Shown here piece by piece: positions 37,273 through 48,070 of a DNA stretch of 64,000 nucleotides (the first letter of the stretch is position 1; every line of letters starts with the position of its first letter). A program made the position numbers and the translations under genes. Source of the DNA: Streptomyces sp. NBC_01723 (GTDB lineage: Bacteria; Actinomycetota; Actinomycetes; Streptomycetales; Streptomycetaceae); contig NZ_CP109171.1 of the NCBI RefSeq assembly GCF_036246005.1, forward strand, positions 2,654,001 through 2,718,000, read 5' to 3'. Below the pieces are notes generated by a model. It had not been told where the DNA came from. It ran no database searches and worked only from the letters and a program-made list of their open reading frames with translations.

Positions 37273-39903
37273 GTGCCCGGTGAGAATCTGTCCCGCGACG
37301 AGGCCCGGGAGCGGGCCGCCCTGCTGTCCGTCGACGGGTACGAGGTGTCCCTCGACGTGCGCTCGGCCGTGGGTGACACGCAGGGCGAGGGTCCCCGCAC
37401 CTTCCGTTCCGTCACCACGCTCCGGTTCCGCTGCAACGAACCCGGCGCGAGCAGCTTCGCCGACCTGGTCGCCCCGAGCGTCACCGCCGTCTCCCTCAAC
37501 GGCCGCGACCTCGACCCGAGCGAGGTCTTCGACGGCACGCGGATCGCGCTGGAGGACCTGGCCGCCGACAACGAGCTGGTCGTCGACGCCCAGTGCGCCT
37601 ACTCCCGCACCGGTGAGGGCCTGCACCGCTTCGTCGACCCCGAGGACGGCGAGGTGTACCTGTACACCCAGTACGAGCCGGCCGACTCCCGCCGGGTCTT
37701 CGCCAACTTCGAGCAGCCGGACCTGAAGGCGCCGTTCCGCTTCGAGGTGCGGGCGCCCGAGGAGTGGACGGTGTGGAGCAACGGCGCGGGCGAGCGCATG
37801 AAAGAGGGGCGCGAAGCGCTTCCGCAGAAGGGTGGCGGTGGGCGACGGGCGGGCGGGGTGTGGCGGTTCGCGGAGACGAAGCCGATCTCGACGTACATCA
37901 CGTGTGTCGTGGCCGGTCCGTACCACTACGTGACGGACTCCTACGAGCGGACCCTGGAGGACGGCACGCGGCTGGAGATCCCGCTGGGCGCCCTGTGCCG
38001 CAAGGGGCTGGCGCCGCACTTCGACGCCGACGACGTCTTCCTGATCACCAAGCAGGGCCTGGACTTCTTCCACGACCACTTCGACTACCCGTACCCCTTC
38101 GGGAAGTACGACCAGGCGTTCGTGCCCGAGTACAACCTCGGCGCGATGGAGAACCCGGGCCTGGTGACCTTCCGGGAGGAGTACATCTTCCGCGGGAAGG
38201 TGACGCGGGCGTCCTACGAGGGCCGCGCCAACACGATCCTGCACGAGATGGCGCACATGTGGTTCGGCGACCTGGTCACCATGGAGTGGTGGGACGACCT
38301 GTGGCTGAAGGAGTCCTTCGCCGACTTCATGGGCGCGTTCGCGAACGTCGGCGCGACCCGCTTCAAGGACGCCTGGATCACCTTCGCCAACCGCCGCAAG
38401 GCCTGGGCCTACCGCGCCGACCAGCTGCCCTCCACCCACCCGGTCACGGCCGACATCCGTGACCTGGAGGACGCCAAGCTCAACTTCGACGGCATCACCT
38501 ACGCCAAGGGCGCCTCCGCGCTGAAGCAGCTGGTGGCGTACGTCGGCCAGGACGCGTTCCTGGAGGGCGCGCGGCGCTACTTCAAGCGGCACGCGTACGG
38601 CAACACGCGGCTGGGTGATCTGCTGTCGGCCCTTGAGGAGACCAGCGGGCGGGACATGGCGGCCTGGGCGCGCTCCTGGCTCCAGACGGCGGGTGTCAAC
38701 TCGCTCACCCCGCAGGTGCTGCTGAGCGCCGCGGGACGGATCGACGAGCTGGCGGTGGTGCAGGAGGCAGCGGAGTCGCACCCCGAACTGCGCCCGCACC
38801 GGGTCGCGGTGGGCCTGTACCGCCGTACGGGCGAGGGATCCCTGGAGCGGTACGCGCGCGCCGAGGTGGACGTCGACGGGCCGCGCACGGTCGTCGCGGA
38901 GCTGGCCGGTGCCGAGGCGCCCGAGCTGGTCCTGGTCAACGACGACGACCTGACGTACTGCAAGACCCGTTTCGACGACACCTCGCTGGCGACGCTGCGC
39001 GAGCACCTGGGCTCGCTGACGGACCCGCTGGCCCGCGCCCTGTGCTGGTCGGCGCTGTGGAACATGACGCGGGACGCGCTGCTGCCGGCCCGGGACTTCA
39101 TCGGTCTCGTCCTGCGGTTCGCGGGGCGCGAGTCCGGCATCGGCGTGCTCCAGATGCTGCACGCCTGGGCCGAGTCGGCGCTGGTGCACTACGTGGCCCC
39201 CGAGTGGCGGGAGACCGGTGGCCGGCTGCTCGGCGAGGGCGCGCTGCGGGAGCTGCGGGAGGCGGCGCCGGGCGGCGAGCCGCAGCTGGCGTGGGCGCGG
39301 TTCTTCGCGGCGGTGGCGTCCGAAGAGGCCGAACTGTCCTTGCTGCGCGGGCTGCTGGACGGCTCCGAGAAGATCAACGGCCTGGAGGTGGACCAGGAGC
39401 TGCGCTGGGCGTTCCTCGCCCCGCTCGCTGCGCACGGCGTGGCGGACGAGGCGGTGCTGGCCGCCGAGCTGGCCCGCGACGACACGGCCTCCGGCAAGCG
39501 CCACCAGGTGCGCTGCCTGGCGGCCCGGCCTTCGGCGGCGGTGAAGGCGCAGGCGTGGGCGCAGGTCGTGGAGTCGGACGCGTTGTCCAACGCCCTGGTG
39601 GAGGCGACGATCGCGGGCTTCGAGCGGTCCTCGCAGCGGGAGCTGCTCGCGCCGTACACGGAGAAGTACTTCGCGGCGATCGAGCGCGTGTGGGCCGAGC
39701 GGTCCATCCAGATCGGGATGGACGTGGTCCGGGGCCTCTTCCCGTCCCTGATGGACTCCCAGGACACGCTGGACGCGACGGACGCGTGGCTGTCGGCTCA
39801 CGAGGACGCGGCACCGGCGCTGCGCAGGCTGGTCCTCGAGGCGCGGGACGACCTGTCGCGTGCGCTGCGGGGGCAGGCGTGTGACGCGGCGGCGGCCCGC
39901 TAG
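37273..39903 (+). CDS. pepN: M1 zinc aminopeptidase N, paralogue 1
   Basis: The 876-aa protein has the M1 signatures GAMENPG and HEMAHMWFGDLVTMEW (HExxH from residue 324, distal Glu in LKESFAD), with a large C-terminal helical ERAP-like domain. It releases N-terminal residues from peptides in the cytoplasm. GTG 37273 was chosen because GGGAG is 8 nt upstream. A second paralogue lies 8 kb away at 48071. Compared with it, this protein has a ~16-residue Gly/Arg-rich insert before the WRFAETKPIS strand (bases about 37800-37858). Confidence 0.94.
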   Translation: MPGENLSRDEARERAALLSVDGYEVSLDVRSAVGDTQGEGPRTFRSVTTLRFRCNEPGASSFADLVAPSVTAVSLNGRDLDPSEVFDGTRIALEDLAADNELVVDAQCAYSRTGEGLHRFVDPEDGEVYLYTQYEPADSRRVFANFEQPDLKAPFRFEVRAPEEWTVWSNGAGERMKEGREALPQKGGGGRRAGGVWRFAETKPISTYITCVVAGPYHYVTDSYERTLEDGTRLEIPLGALCRKGLAPHFDADDVFLITKQGLDFFHDHFDYPYPFGKYDQAFVPEYNLGAMENPGLVTFREEYIFRGKVTRASYEGRANTILHEMAHMWFGDLVTMEWWDDLWLKESFADFMGAFANVGATRFKDAWITFANRRKAWAYRADQLPSTHPVTADIRDLEDAKLNFDGITYAKGASALKQLVAYVGQDAFLEGARRYFKRHAYGNTRLGDLLSALEETSGRDMAAWARSWLQTAGVNSLTPQVLLSAAGRIDELAVVQEAAESHPELRPHRVAVGLYRRTGEGSLERYARAEVDVDGPRTVVAELAGAEAPELVLVNDDDLTYCKTRFDDTSLATLREHLGSLTDPLARALCWSALWNMTRDALLPARDFIGLVLRFAGRESGIGVLQMLHAWAESALVHYVAPEWRETGGRLLGEGALRELREAAPGGEPQLAWARFFAAVASEEAELSLLRGLLDGSEKINGLEVDQELRWAFLAPLAAHGVADEAVLAAELARDDTASGKRHQVRCLAARPSAAVKAQAWAQVVESDALSNALVEATIAGFERSSQRELLAPYTEKYFAAIERVWAERSIQIGMDVVRGLFPSLMDSQDTLDATDAWLSAHEDAAPALRRLVLEARDDLSRALRGQACDAAAAR

Positions 39904-39988
39904 GCCGGACGTGTCCCGGACGACGACGATCTTTGGCCAATGATTGGGCGCTGCGTCATCGTTACGGAATTCAGTCAATAGCAGCCGT

Positions 39989-40024
39989 AACCCCTGGCCC
40001 GCACCTCGGCGGACCAGGGGTTTT
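39989..40024 (+). terminator. pepN 1 terminator
   Basis: The hairpin AACCCCTGG-c-CCGC...GCGG-a-CCAGGGGTT is followed by TTTT. A second small hairpin (CCCGTCCT/AGGACGGG) follows near 40036-40054. Confidence 0.7.
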
Positions 40025-40125
40025 CGGCATCCGAACACCCGTCCTTTAGGACGGGCTTGTCCGGGTTCGGCGATGAGCGTGTAACAGGGGTTAAGGGACG
40101 GATCGGGCGCGGGAAACCCCCGGTC

Positions 40126-41190
40126 ATGACGCACAACACCCCGCTCTCCCCCCGCCCCCTGCACGACCTGGCGCACGGCAGGCGCCGGCTGATGACGGCC
40201 GCCCAGCTCCGGGCGCACGGCGTCTCCGCCGCCGAGACCAACGAACGGTGCCGGCCCGGCGGCCCCTGGCGGCAACTGCTCCCGAACGTCGTCCTGCTGC
40301 ACCCGGGCCCGCCGACCGGCGACGAACGCCTGCACGCGGTGCTGCTCTACGCGGCGCGGGAGCGCACGTCCGGCGCGGTCCCGGGCGTCACCGCCGCCGT
40401 GCCGGTCCAGCCGGGCCGCGAGCACCCGCCCGTCCCCGCGTACGCGGAGGCGATGATCACGGGGCCGGCCGCGTTGGCGCTGCACGGATTCTCGGCCGCT
40501 CCCCCGCTGCCGTCCCTGGAGGTCGTCGACGTACTGGTGCCGCGGCTGCGCCGGCTGCGGACGACGGGGTGCGCGCGCATCGTCCGCACGGCCGCGCTGC
40601 CCGTCGCCGAGGAGGTCGCCGGGGTGCCGGTGGCGCCGGTGGCGCGGGCGCTGGCCGACGCGGTGGCGGAGCTGACGGACGCGGAGACCGTGCGGCGGCT
40701 GCTGACGGAGGCGGTGCGCGGCGGGCACTGCGAACCGGCCGCGGTGGTGCGGGAGCTGAACCGCGCGCGGCTGCTGAGCCGGCCGCACGTGGTGGACGCC
40801 GTGGACTCGCTGGTCGCCGAGGGGCGGGCGCTGGCCGAGCAGCGCCTGTACCGGATGGTGCGCGAGCACGGTCTGCCGGAGCCGGTCTGGAACGTCGACC
40901 TGCGCATGCCCGGCGGCCCCCACCTCGGCGGCGTGGACGCCTTCTGGCCGGAGCAGGCGGTGGCGCTGGAGCTGGACACCCGCGCGCACCGGCAGCGGGA
41001 GGACGACCCGGTCTGGGCGGAACACGCGCGCAAGCGGGAGCACTTGGAGCGGCTGGGCATTACGGTCGTGCACCTCACCCCGCGCAAACTGCGGGACGCG
41101 CTCGAGCACCAGGCGACCGTGGTCCGTACGGCGTTGATGGCGGCGGGGGACCGGGAACCCGCCGCGTATGTCGTGGTGCTGCCCCAGTAG
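40126..41190 (+). CDS. DUF559/Vsr-like nuclease-fold protein with AbiEi-like N-terminus
   Basis: The 354-aa product has an N-terminal HTH-like part (RRLMTAAQLRAHGVSAAETNERCRPGG...) of the kind seen in AbiEi/type IV antitoxin relatives. Its C-terminal region, VDAFWPEQAVALELDTRAH followed by RKREHLERLGITVVHLTP, reads like the DUF559 (PD-(D/E)xK, Vsr-related) fold with D and E-x-D acidic residues but no obvious catalytic Lys. Such solitary actinobacterial proteins have no assigned role; antitoxin, transcription factor or nuclease are all possible. No partner toxin gene is adjacent. Confidence 0.7.
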   Translation: MTHNTPLSPRPLHDLAHGRRRLMTAAQLRAHGVSAAETNERCRPGGPWRQLLPNVVLLHPGPPTGDERLHAVLLYAARERTSGAVPGVTAAVPVQPGREHPPVPAYAEAMITGPAALALHGFSAAPPLPSLEVVDVLVPRLRRLRTTGCARIVRTAALPVAEEVAGVPVAPVARALADAVAELTDAETVRRLLTEAVRGGHCEPAAVVRELNRARLLSRPHVVDAVDSLVAEGRALAEQRLYRMVREHGLPEPVWNVDLRMPGGPHLGGVDAFWPEQAVALELDTRAHRQREDDPVWAEHARKREHLERLGITVVHLTPRKLRDALEHQATVVRTALMAAGDREPAAYVVVLPQ

Positions 41191-41489
41191 CGGACGACGG
41201 GGCGGTCACCAGGAGGGGAGAGGAGGGGCCGCGGGGCACGACGCCCCGCGGCCCCTCCTCACGCCGCCCCCGGTCCGGCTCCGGGGATTGTCATGGCCCG
41301 CCCCTTGTGTCCCGGATGGCGTATGGCGGAAGTACGCCATGACTCCTTCCCGTCCCGGACAACTCTCCCCAAACAGTGATCCCTTACGTAAAGCTGAGCG
41401 GTCGTCCGGGATCGGATTCCGGACTGCCTCGGCCAGGGCCGGTCTGCCCCGGTCGTTCACGCACGTTCCTTTACCTACAAGGGATGCCG
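41191..41489. other. Region upstream of the subtilase gene
   Basis: This gene-free 299-bp stretch contains a strong terminator (41221-41259), an 8-bp inverted repeat (ATGGCGTA at 41326-41333, TACGCCAT at 41343-41350, 9-bp spacer) and a TTACGTAA palindrome near 41384. The repeats are candidate operators for the secreted protease. Confidence 0.5.
41221..41259 (+). terminator. Terminator of the DUF559-like gene
   Basis: A 17-bp perfect stem (AGGAGGGGCCGCGGGGC and its complement) with a 5-nt loop. Confidence 0.85.
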
Positions 41490-44400
41490 ATGACCCACAC
41501 CCCCCAGCGCGAACCGATACCGGGCGCGAGACGCGCGGCCCGCATCGCCGTGGCCGCGGGCCTCGTGGCCGCGCTCGCCGCGGCCGGGCCCGTGCCCGCG
41601 GCCTTCGCCGCCGACGGCCCGGCGGCCGCTCTGCCGGCCGACGCCTCCGTCAAGTCCGCGCACGACAAGCTCGGTTCGGACGACGCGGACCGGCTCGCCG
41701 AGGCGAAGGCGGACGGCGAGAAGAACGTCACGATGATGGTCGCCACCGCGCCGGGCGACACCGAGCGGGTGGCGAAGGAGCTGGAGGCGGTCCCCGGCGG
41801 CACCGTCGGCCGGACCTACGACGAGCTGGGCTACGTCCGCGCCACCGTCCCCACCGCCAAGGCGGACTCGGCCATCGCCGCCGCCGCGAAGCTCTCCTCC
41901 GTGCACGGCATCGACCTGCGCGAGGAGATACCGCTGGACGACCCGACGCCGAGCGCGGACCGGGCGAAGGGCGCCACGCACCACAAGGGCCGTTCCTACC
42001 CGGCGCCGGACCGCCGCACCCCCGCCGAGAACCCGTACAACCCGTCCTTCGAGACGGGCGCCGTCGACTTCGTGGAGAAGTACCCGAAGGCGGACGGCCG
42101 CGGCGTCACCATCGGCATCCTGGACTCGGGTGTCGACCTCGGGCACCCGGCGCTGCGGAAGACCACCACCGGCGAGCGCAAGATCGTCGACTGGGTCACC
42201 GCCACCGACCCGGTCGTCGACGGCGACCGCACCTGGCGCCCGATGACCACCTCGGTGTCCGGGCCGACCTTCACCTTCGGCGGGCAGACCTGGACGGCTC
42301 CCGCGGGCTCCTACCGGGTCAGCACCTTCCTGGAGTCCTACACCACCGGCGGTGACGCGGCCGGCGACGCCAACCGGGACGGCGACACCACCGACTCCTG
42401 GGGCGTCCTGTACGACGCGCAGGCCGGCACGGTCCGCGTCGACCTGAACGGCAACCACGACTTCGCCGACGACACCCCGATGAAGCCCTACAAGGACGGC
42501 TTCCAGGTCGGGTACTTCGGCACCGACGACCCGAAGACGGACGTGGCCGAGCGCCAGCCCTTCGTCATCGAGATCCGCAAGGACGTCGTCTACAACTCCT
42601 CCGGCGCCAAGGCCGACTTCGTCAACATCGGCGTCATCGAGTCCGAGCACGGCACGCACGTCGCCGGACTCACCGCCGCCAACGGCCTGTTCGGCGGCCG
42701 GATGGACGGTGCCGCGCCCGGCGCGAAGATCGTCTCCTCCCGCGCCTGCACCTGGAGCGGCGGCTGCACCAACGTCGCGCTCACCGAGGGCATGATCGAC
42801 CTCGTCGTCAACCGCGGCGTCGACATCGTCAACATGTCGATCGGTGGCCTGCCCGCGCTCAACGACGGCAACAACGCCCGCGCGGAGCTGTACACGCGGC
42901 TCATCGACGACCACGGCGTCCAGCTCGTCATCTCCGCGGGCAACTCGGGCCCCGGCGCCAACACCATCGGCGACCCCGGCCTCGCCGACAAGGTGATCTC
43001 CGTCGGCGCGTCCATCTCCCGCGAGACCTGGGCCGCCAACTACGGCTCCCAGGTGCGCACCAGGTACGCGATGATGCCGTTCTCCTCGCGCGGCCCGCGT
43101 GAGGACGGCGGCTTCACGCCGACGCTGACCGCACCCGGCGCCGCGGTCAACACCATCCAGACCTGGATGCCCGGCGCCCCGGTCCCGGAGGCGGGCTACG
43201 ACCTGCCGGCCGGCTACGGCATGCTCCAGGGCACCTCGATGGCCTCCCCCCAGGCCGCCGGCGCCTCCGCGCTGCTGCTGTCCGCCGCGAAGCAGGCGCG
43301 CGTCGACCTCACGCCCGCGAAGCTGCGCACGGCGCTGACCTCGACCGCCGACCACATCAGCGGCGTGCAGGCGTACGAGGAGGGCGCGGGCCTGATCAAC
43401 GTCCCCGACGCCTGGCGCGCGATCCGCGAGGGCGCCACCGCCCACGAGTACACCGTCCAGGCCCCGGTCGACACCGCGATCGACCAGTTCCTGAAGACCC
43501 CGGGCAAGGGCACCGGCCTCTACGACCGCGAGGGCGGCCTGAAGGCCGGCGAGCGCAAGACGTACGAGATCACGCTCACCCGCACCTCCGGCTCCGACCG
43601 GGCGGTCCGGCACGAGCTGGAGTTCGAGAACAACGCCGGGCGCACCTTCCGGATCGTCGGTCCGGACGAGGTGCGGCTGCCGCTGAACGAGCCGGTGACC
43701 GTCAAGGTCGAGGCGCGGCCCGGGTCCGCGGGGCTCAAGAGCGCCGTCCTGGAGGTCGACGACCCCCGCACCGAGGGCGTCGACAAGCAGGTCCTGACCA
43801 CGGTCGTGGTCTCCGCCCCGCTGAAGTACGACGTCTCCGCCCGGGGCTCGGTGCAGCGCAACGCCACCAAGTCCTACTTCGTGACCGTCCCCGAGGGCGC
43901 GAAGACGCTGGAGGTGGCGATGAGCGGGCTGAGGGACGGGAGCCAGACCCGGTTCATCGCCATCCACCCGTACGGCGTCCCGGTCGACAACACCTCCACG
44001 CCGTACTGCTACAACAACTACCTCGACGGCAACGGCTGCCGGCCCGACGTGCGCGCGTACGCCGACCCGCAGCCCGGCGTCTGGGAGATCGAGGTCGAGT
44101 CGCGGCGCACCTCGCCGCTGCTGGACAACCCGTACGAGCTGGACGTCACCGTCCTCGGCGCCGTCTTCGACCCGGAGACCGTGGCCGTGCCCGAGGCGAA
44201 GGCCGGCACGCCGGCCGCCGTCTCCTGGAAGGTGACGAACCGCTACGCCCCGCTGGAGGGCAAGCTGGTCGGCGGCCCGCTCGGCTCGTCCGAGACGTCC
44301 CGCCCGTCCATCGCGCAGGGACAGACGGCCACCTCCACCGTCGAGGTGCCCGAGGGCGCCGACTCGCTGGACGTCGCCATCGGCGGGGTCTCCGACGCGG

Positions 44401-44786
44401 CCGCCGACCTGGACCTGACGGTCTACGGCGCGGACGGTGCCGTGGTCGGCCAGTCCGCCGACGGCGACTCCGAGGAGTCCGTCTCCGTCGCGAAGCCGGC
44501 CGCCGGCACGTACACCGTCGAGGTCGCCGGCTACTCGGTGCCGTCGGGCAGCACGGAGTACGACTACCGGGACGTGTTCTTCGCGGCCACCCTCGGCTCG
44601 GTCTCCGTGGACGACGCGGCGCCGGTCGAGCTCGGCACGGGCGACTCGGCGACGGTCACCGCCCAGGTGACGGCGCTGGCCGCCGCCCCGGAGGGCCGTG
44701 AGTTCTTCGGCCGGGTCCAGCTGGTCAACGCCCACGGCACGGCCGCGGGCCTGGGCAGCGTGCGGATCGGGAAGGTCGTGCCGTAG
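41490..44786 (+). CDS. Secreted subtilisin-family serine protease
   Basis: The 1098-aa S8 peptidase has a signal peptide (basic GARRAARIA, hydrophobic core, AFA-A cleavage near residue 40) and a propeptide. The catalytic domain has D212 (ILDSGVD), H387 (HGTHVAG), oxyanion N485 (SAGNSG) and S583 (GTSMASP). A large insert sits between D and H, and C-terminal beta domains with a pre-peptidase-like region (AGTYTVEVAGYS) follow. The ATG at 41490 has AAGGG 6 nt upstream. It is probably exported and feeds extracellular peptide use, fitting with the flanking aminopeptidase genes. Confidence 0.93.
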   Translation: MTHTPQREPIPGARRAARIAVAAGLVAALAAAGPVPAAFAADGPAAALPADASVKSAHDKLGSDDADRLAEAKADGEKNVTMMVATAPGDTERVAKELEAVPGGTVGRTYDELGYVRATVPTAKADSAIAAAAKLSSVHGIDLREEIPLDDPTPSADRAKGATHHKGRSYPAPDRRTPAENPYNPSFETGAVDFVEKYPKADGRGVTIGILDSGVDLGHPALRKTTTGERKIVDWVTATDPVVDGDRTWRPMTTSVSGPTFTFGGQTWTAPAGSYRVSTFLESYTTGGDAAGDANRDGDTTDSWGVLYDAQAGTVRVDLNGNHDFADDTPMKPYKDGFQVGYFGTDDPKTDVAERQPFVIEIRKDVVYNSSGAKADFVNIGVIESEHGTHVAGLTAANGLFGGRMDGAAPGAKIVSSRACTWSGGCTNVALTEGMIDLVVNRGVDIVNMSIGGLPALNDGNNARAELYTRLIDDHGVQLVISAGNSGPGANTIGDPGLADKVISVGASISRETWAANYGSQVRTRYAMMPFSSRGPREDGGFTPTLTAPGAAVNTIQTWMPGAPVPEAGYDLPAGYGMLQGTSMASPQAAGASALLLSAAKQARVDLTPAKLRTALTSTADHISGVQAYEEGAGLINVPDAWRAIREGATAHEYTVQAPVDTAIDQFLKTPGKGTGLYDREGGLKAGERKTYEITLTRTSGSDRAVRHELEFENNAGRTFRIVGPDEVRLPLNEPVTVKVEARPGSAGLKSAVLEVDDPRTEGVDKQVLTTVVVSAPLKYDVSARGSVQRNATKSYFVTVPEGAKTLEVAMSGLRDGSQTRFIAIHPYGVPVDNTSTPYCYNNYLDGNGCRPDVRAYADPQPGVWEIEVESRRTSPLLDNPYELDVTVLGAVFDPETVAVPEAKAGTPAAVSWKVTNRYAPLEGKLVGGPLGSSETSRPSIAQGQTATSTVEVPEGADSLDVAIGGVSDAAADLDLTVYGADGAVVGQSADGDSEESVSVAKPAAGTYTVEVAGYSVPSGSTEYDYRDVFFAATLGSVSVDDAAPVELGTGDSATVTAQVTALAAAPEGREFFGRVQLVNAHGTAAGLGSVRIGKVVP

Positions 44787-44803
44787 TCCGGTGCGGTACG
44801 GGG

Positions 44804-44837
44804 AGGGCGGGCGCTCCGCGGGGGCGCCCGCCCTTTG
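44804..44837. terminator. Terminator between the subtilase and anti-sigma genes
   Basis: An 11-bp stem, AGGGCGGGCGC/GCGCCCGCCCT, with a 9-nt loop is followed by TTG, between converging genes. Confidence 0.8.
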
Positions 44838-44857
44838 CTGTGTCCGGCGGTCAGCGG

Positions 44858-45640
44858 TCAGTCGCAGGTGAGGGTGCGGGACTCGGCGAGGGACGCGGTG
44901 ATCCAGGCGCGTTCGGCGGCGATGGCCGGGCCGCCGGTGATCACGGCGTCCGGGGTGTCCCCGTGCAGGGGGATGCCGATCAGCGCCCGGTCGCCCGCGG
45001 CGAGGCGGGCCGTGCCGTCGTCCAGCTCGAAGGTGACCGGCTCGCCGTCCTGCTCCGGCCGTCCGCCCGGCTCCGGCTTGTAGGTGCGGGTCACGTCGAG
45101 GGTGACGCGGTGGCGTCCGGTGCCCGGCACGGGTTCGGCGCGGGTCACCGTGCCCTCGGCCACCAGTCGGGCGCAGGCGAGGTAGTGGGGGCTGCCGAAG
45201 GCTGTTCCGGACCCGCTGGAGTCCGCCCGCTCGTCGCTCGCCACGCCCTTGCCGGACGCGTCGTCGGAGCCACCGCTCCCGCCCTGCGCCACCAGCCAGC
45301 CGAGGCCCGTCACCACGGTGCCCGCGCAGACCACCGCGAGGGCGCCGAGAGCGAGGGCGAGCGGACGGCGCCGGGGGCGGCGGGGGGCGGGGACCACCGT
45401 GGAGGTCCCGGGCTCGGGGAGCGGCCCGGGGACCGGCTCGGCGGGTGGCCCGCTCAGCGAGCGGCCGATGATCCCCAGCTGTTCCCGCAGCAGCGCCACG
45501 TCGGCCGTCGCGGACCGGTACGCGCCGTGGGCCTCCGCGCCGACGCCGGGCGGCAGCGGCTCCCCCGTGATCGCGGCCATCAGCGCGTCGTGCCCGGCGT
45601 GCCCGTCGGCGTGCCCGTCGGGCTGCTTCTCGGCGGCCAT
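44858..45640 (-). CDS. Putative membrane-anchored anti-sigma factor
   Basis: The 260-aa single-pass protein starts 1 bp after the stop of an ECF sigma gene. It has a cytoplasmic N-terminal ~90 residues with helix (ATADVALLREQLGIIGRSL), a basic patch (RRPRRRP), one transmembrane helix and an extracytoplasmic C-terminal domain. The classical zinc anti-sigma motif HxxxCxxC is absent. The role is inferred from operon position and topology. It converges with the subtilase gene. Confidence 0.75.
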   Translation of the reverse strand: MAAEKQPDGHADGHAGHDALMAAITGEPLPPGVGAEAHGAYRSATADVALLREQLGIIGRSLSGPPAEPVPGPLPEPGTSTVVPAPRRPRRRPLALALGALAVVCAGTVVTGLGWLVAQGGSGGSDDASGKGVASDERADSSGSGTAFGSPHYLACARLVAEGTVTRAEPVPGTGRHRVTLDVTRTYKPEPGGRPEQDGEPVTFELDDGTARLAAGDRALIGIPLHGDTPDAVITGGPAIAAERAWITASLAESRTLTCD

Positions 45641-45641
45641 C

Positions 45642-46172
45642 TCACACCACCTCGTCCTCGTGCAGGCGGGCCCGCAGTGCCCGTACCGCCGTGTGCAGCC
45701 TGCTCTTGACCGTGCCCTCGGGGATGCCCAGCTCCTCGGCGATGCCGCGCACCGGCAGGTCCGCGAAGAACCGCAGGACGAGGACCTGGCGCTGGGCGTC
45801 GGGCAGCTCGTCCAGGCCCTGGGCGACGGCGAGGGAGAGCACGCTGGTGTCCTCCCCCGACGGGTGGTCCGTCTGGCGGAGCGCGGCCAGGCGCTCCCCG
45901 AGCCGGTCCTGGCGGCGCCGGGCGCGGTGCCAGTCCATCGCCAGGTTGGAGGCGACGACCGCCGCCCACGCCGACACGTCGCGCGGCGCCTCCCGGCCGC
46001 TCGCCGTCCGCTCCAGCAACCGCAGGCGGACCTGCTGCACCCCGTCCGGCAGGTCCGCCTGCGGCACCCCGCCCAGCGCGAGCACCGCCCGCACCCGGCG
46101 TTCCTGGGCCGCGTCCAGGGGATCGTCCCGTCCGGCGTCCCCCTGGCCGCGGCGGGCCTTTCTGCGCAGCAC
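45642..46172 (-). CDS. ECF RNA polymerase sigma factor
   Basis: The 176-aa protein has region 2 (WAAVVASNLAMDWHRARRRQ) and region 4 (LPDAQRQVLVLRFFADLPVRGIAEELGIPEGTVKSRLHTAV), the minimal ECF layout. The GTG at 46172 was chosen because GGAGG is 7 nt upstream; an earlier GTG (46178) overlaps that G-run. It is coupled to the anti-sigma gene. An upstream GAAC-N17-CGTC element could be its autoregulated promoter. Confidence 0.9.
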   Translation of the reverse strand: MLRRKARRGQGDAGRDDPLDAAQERRVRAVLALGGVPQADLPDGVQQVRLRLLERTASGREAPRDVSAWAAVVASNLAMDWHRARRRQDRLGERLAALRQTDHPSGEDTSVLSLAVAQGLDELPDAQRQVLVLRFFADLPVRGIAEELGIPEGTVKSRLHTAVRALRARLHEDEVV

Positions 46173-46214
46173 TGCCACCCCTCCCCCTGGGACCTGTCCC
46201 CGCGTCTCCCCTAT

Positions 46215-47470
<1,256 letters not shown>

Positions 47471-47480
47471 AGGCCCGGGG

Positions 47481-47957
47481 CTAGCCCCGCCTCACCTCGT
47501 AGAGGAAGCAGCCGTACTCGACGGCCCGGACGTGGACGAACGCCACGGCCGGGTCGTCGAACGCTTCCTGGATGGCGGGGGCGAACTCGTCGGCCCCGCC
47601 GACCAGCCGCCCGCCCAGGATGTGCCCCTCGGCCGAGTAGCGGCGCACCGTGCGGTGGGCGTTGGTGAAGGCCAGGCCGTCCCCGTCGGGCCCCGCGCAC
47701 TCCTCGGCGTGGACGAAGACCGGCCCCTGCTCGTCGTACGCGCCCGGGTCGGCGCCGGTGCGAGCCGCCCAGCGGCGCAGCGGGGCGTAGGAGACGAGGG
47801 CGATCCTCTCCCCCGGCACGCTGCGGCGCAGGCAGCAGCGCAGGGGTGCGCCGCCCTCGGGGTCGGTGAGCGGGTCGGGGGCGCGGCCGGCGTCGTCGGT
47901 GACGCGCAGTTCCTTCAGGGTGGCAGGGGGGACCGGGTGTGCGGTGTAGTGCTCCAT
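47481..47957 (-). CDS. DUF1203 domain protein
   Basis: The 158-aa protein matches the DUF1203 pattern: central CCLRRSVPGERIALVSYAPL, PVFVHAEEC, YSAEGHILGG and a C-terminal FVHVRAVEYGCFLYEV. The function is unknown. The two adjacent Cys and later Cys/His residues could bind metal. It converges with asd (10 bp between stops) and is divergent from pepN paralogue 2. Confidence 0.85.
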   Translation of the reverse strand: MEHYTAHPVPPATLKELRVTDDAGRAPDPLTDPEGGAPLRCCLRRSVPGERIALVSYAPLRRWAARTGADPGAYDEQGPVFVHAEECAGPDGDGLAFTNAHRTVRRYSAEGHILGGRLVGGADEFAPAIQEAFDDPAVAFVHVRAVEYGCFLYEVRRG

Positions 47958-48070
47958 GGCTCCCAGGTTCGCGCCCGCGCGGCCCGCCCACCGGCGGGAA
48001 ATGGACATCGCGCTCCGTGCGGGCCCCGTGGAAGGATGGCGCAACCGACACATAACGAGGAGATGACCGC

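Noticed and set aside
36442..41109. Minus-strand open frame of about 1555 codons
   Set aside because: It lies antisense to pepN and its neighbours, has Arg/Gly/Leu/Val-biased low-complexity translation and no domain. It is a codon-bias shadow of high-GC genes.
41475..44735. Minus-strand open frame of about 1086 codons opposite the subtilase
   Set aside because: The plus strand shows signal peptide and the full catalytic triad; the minus frame is low complexity.
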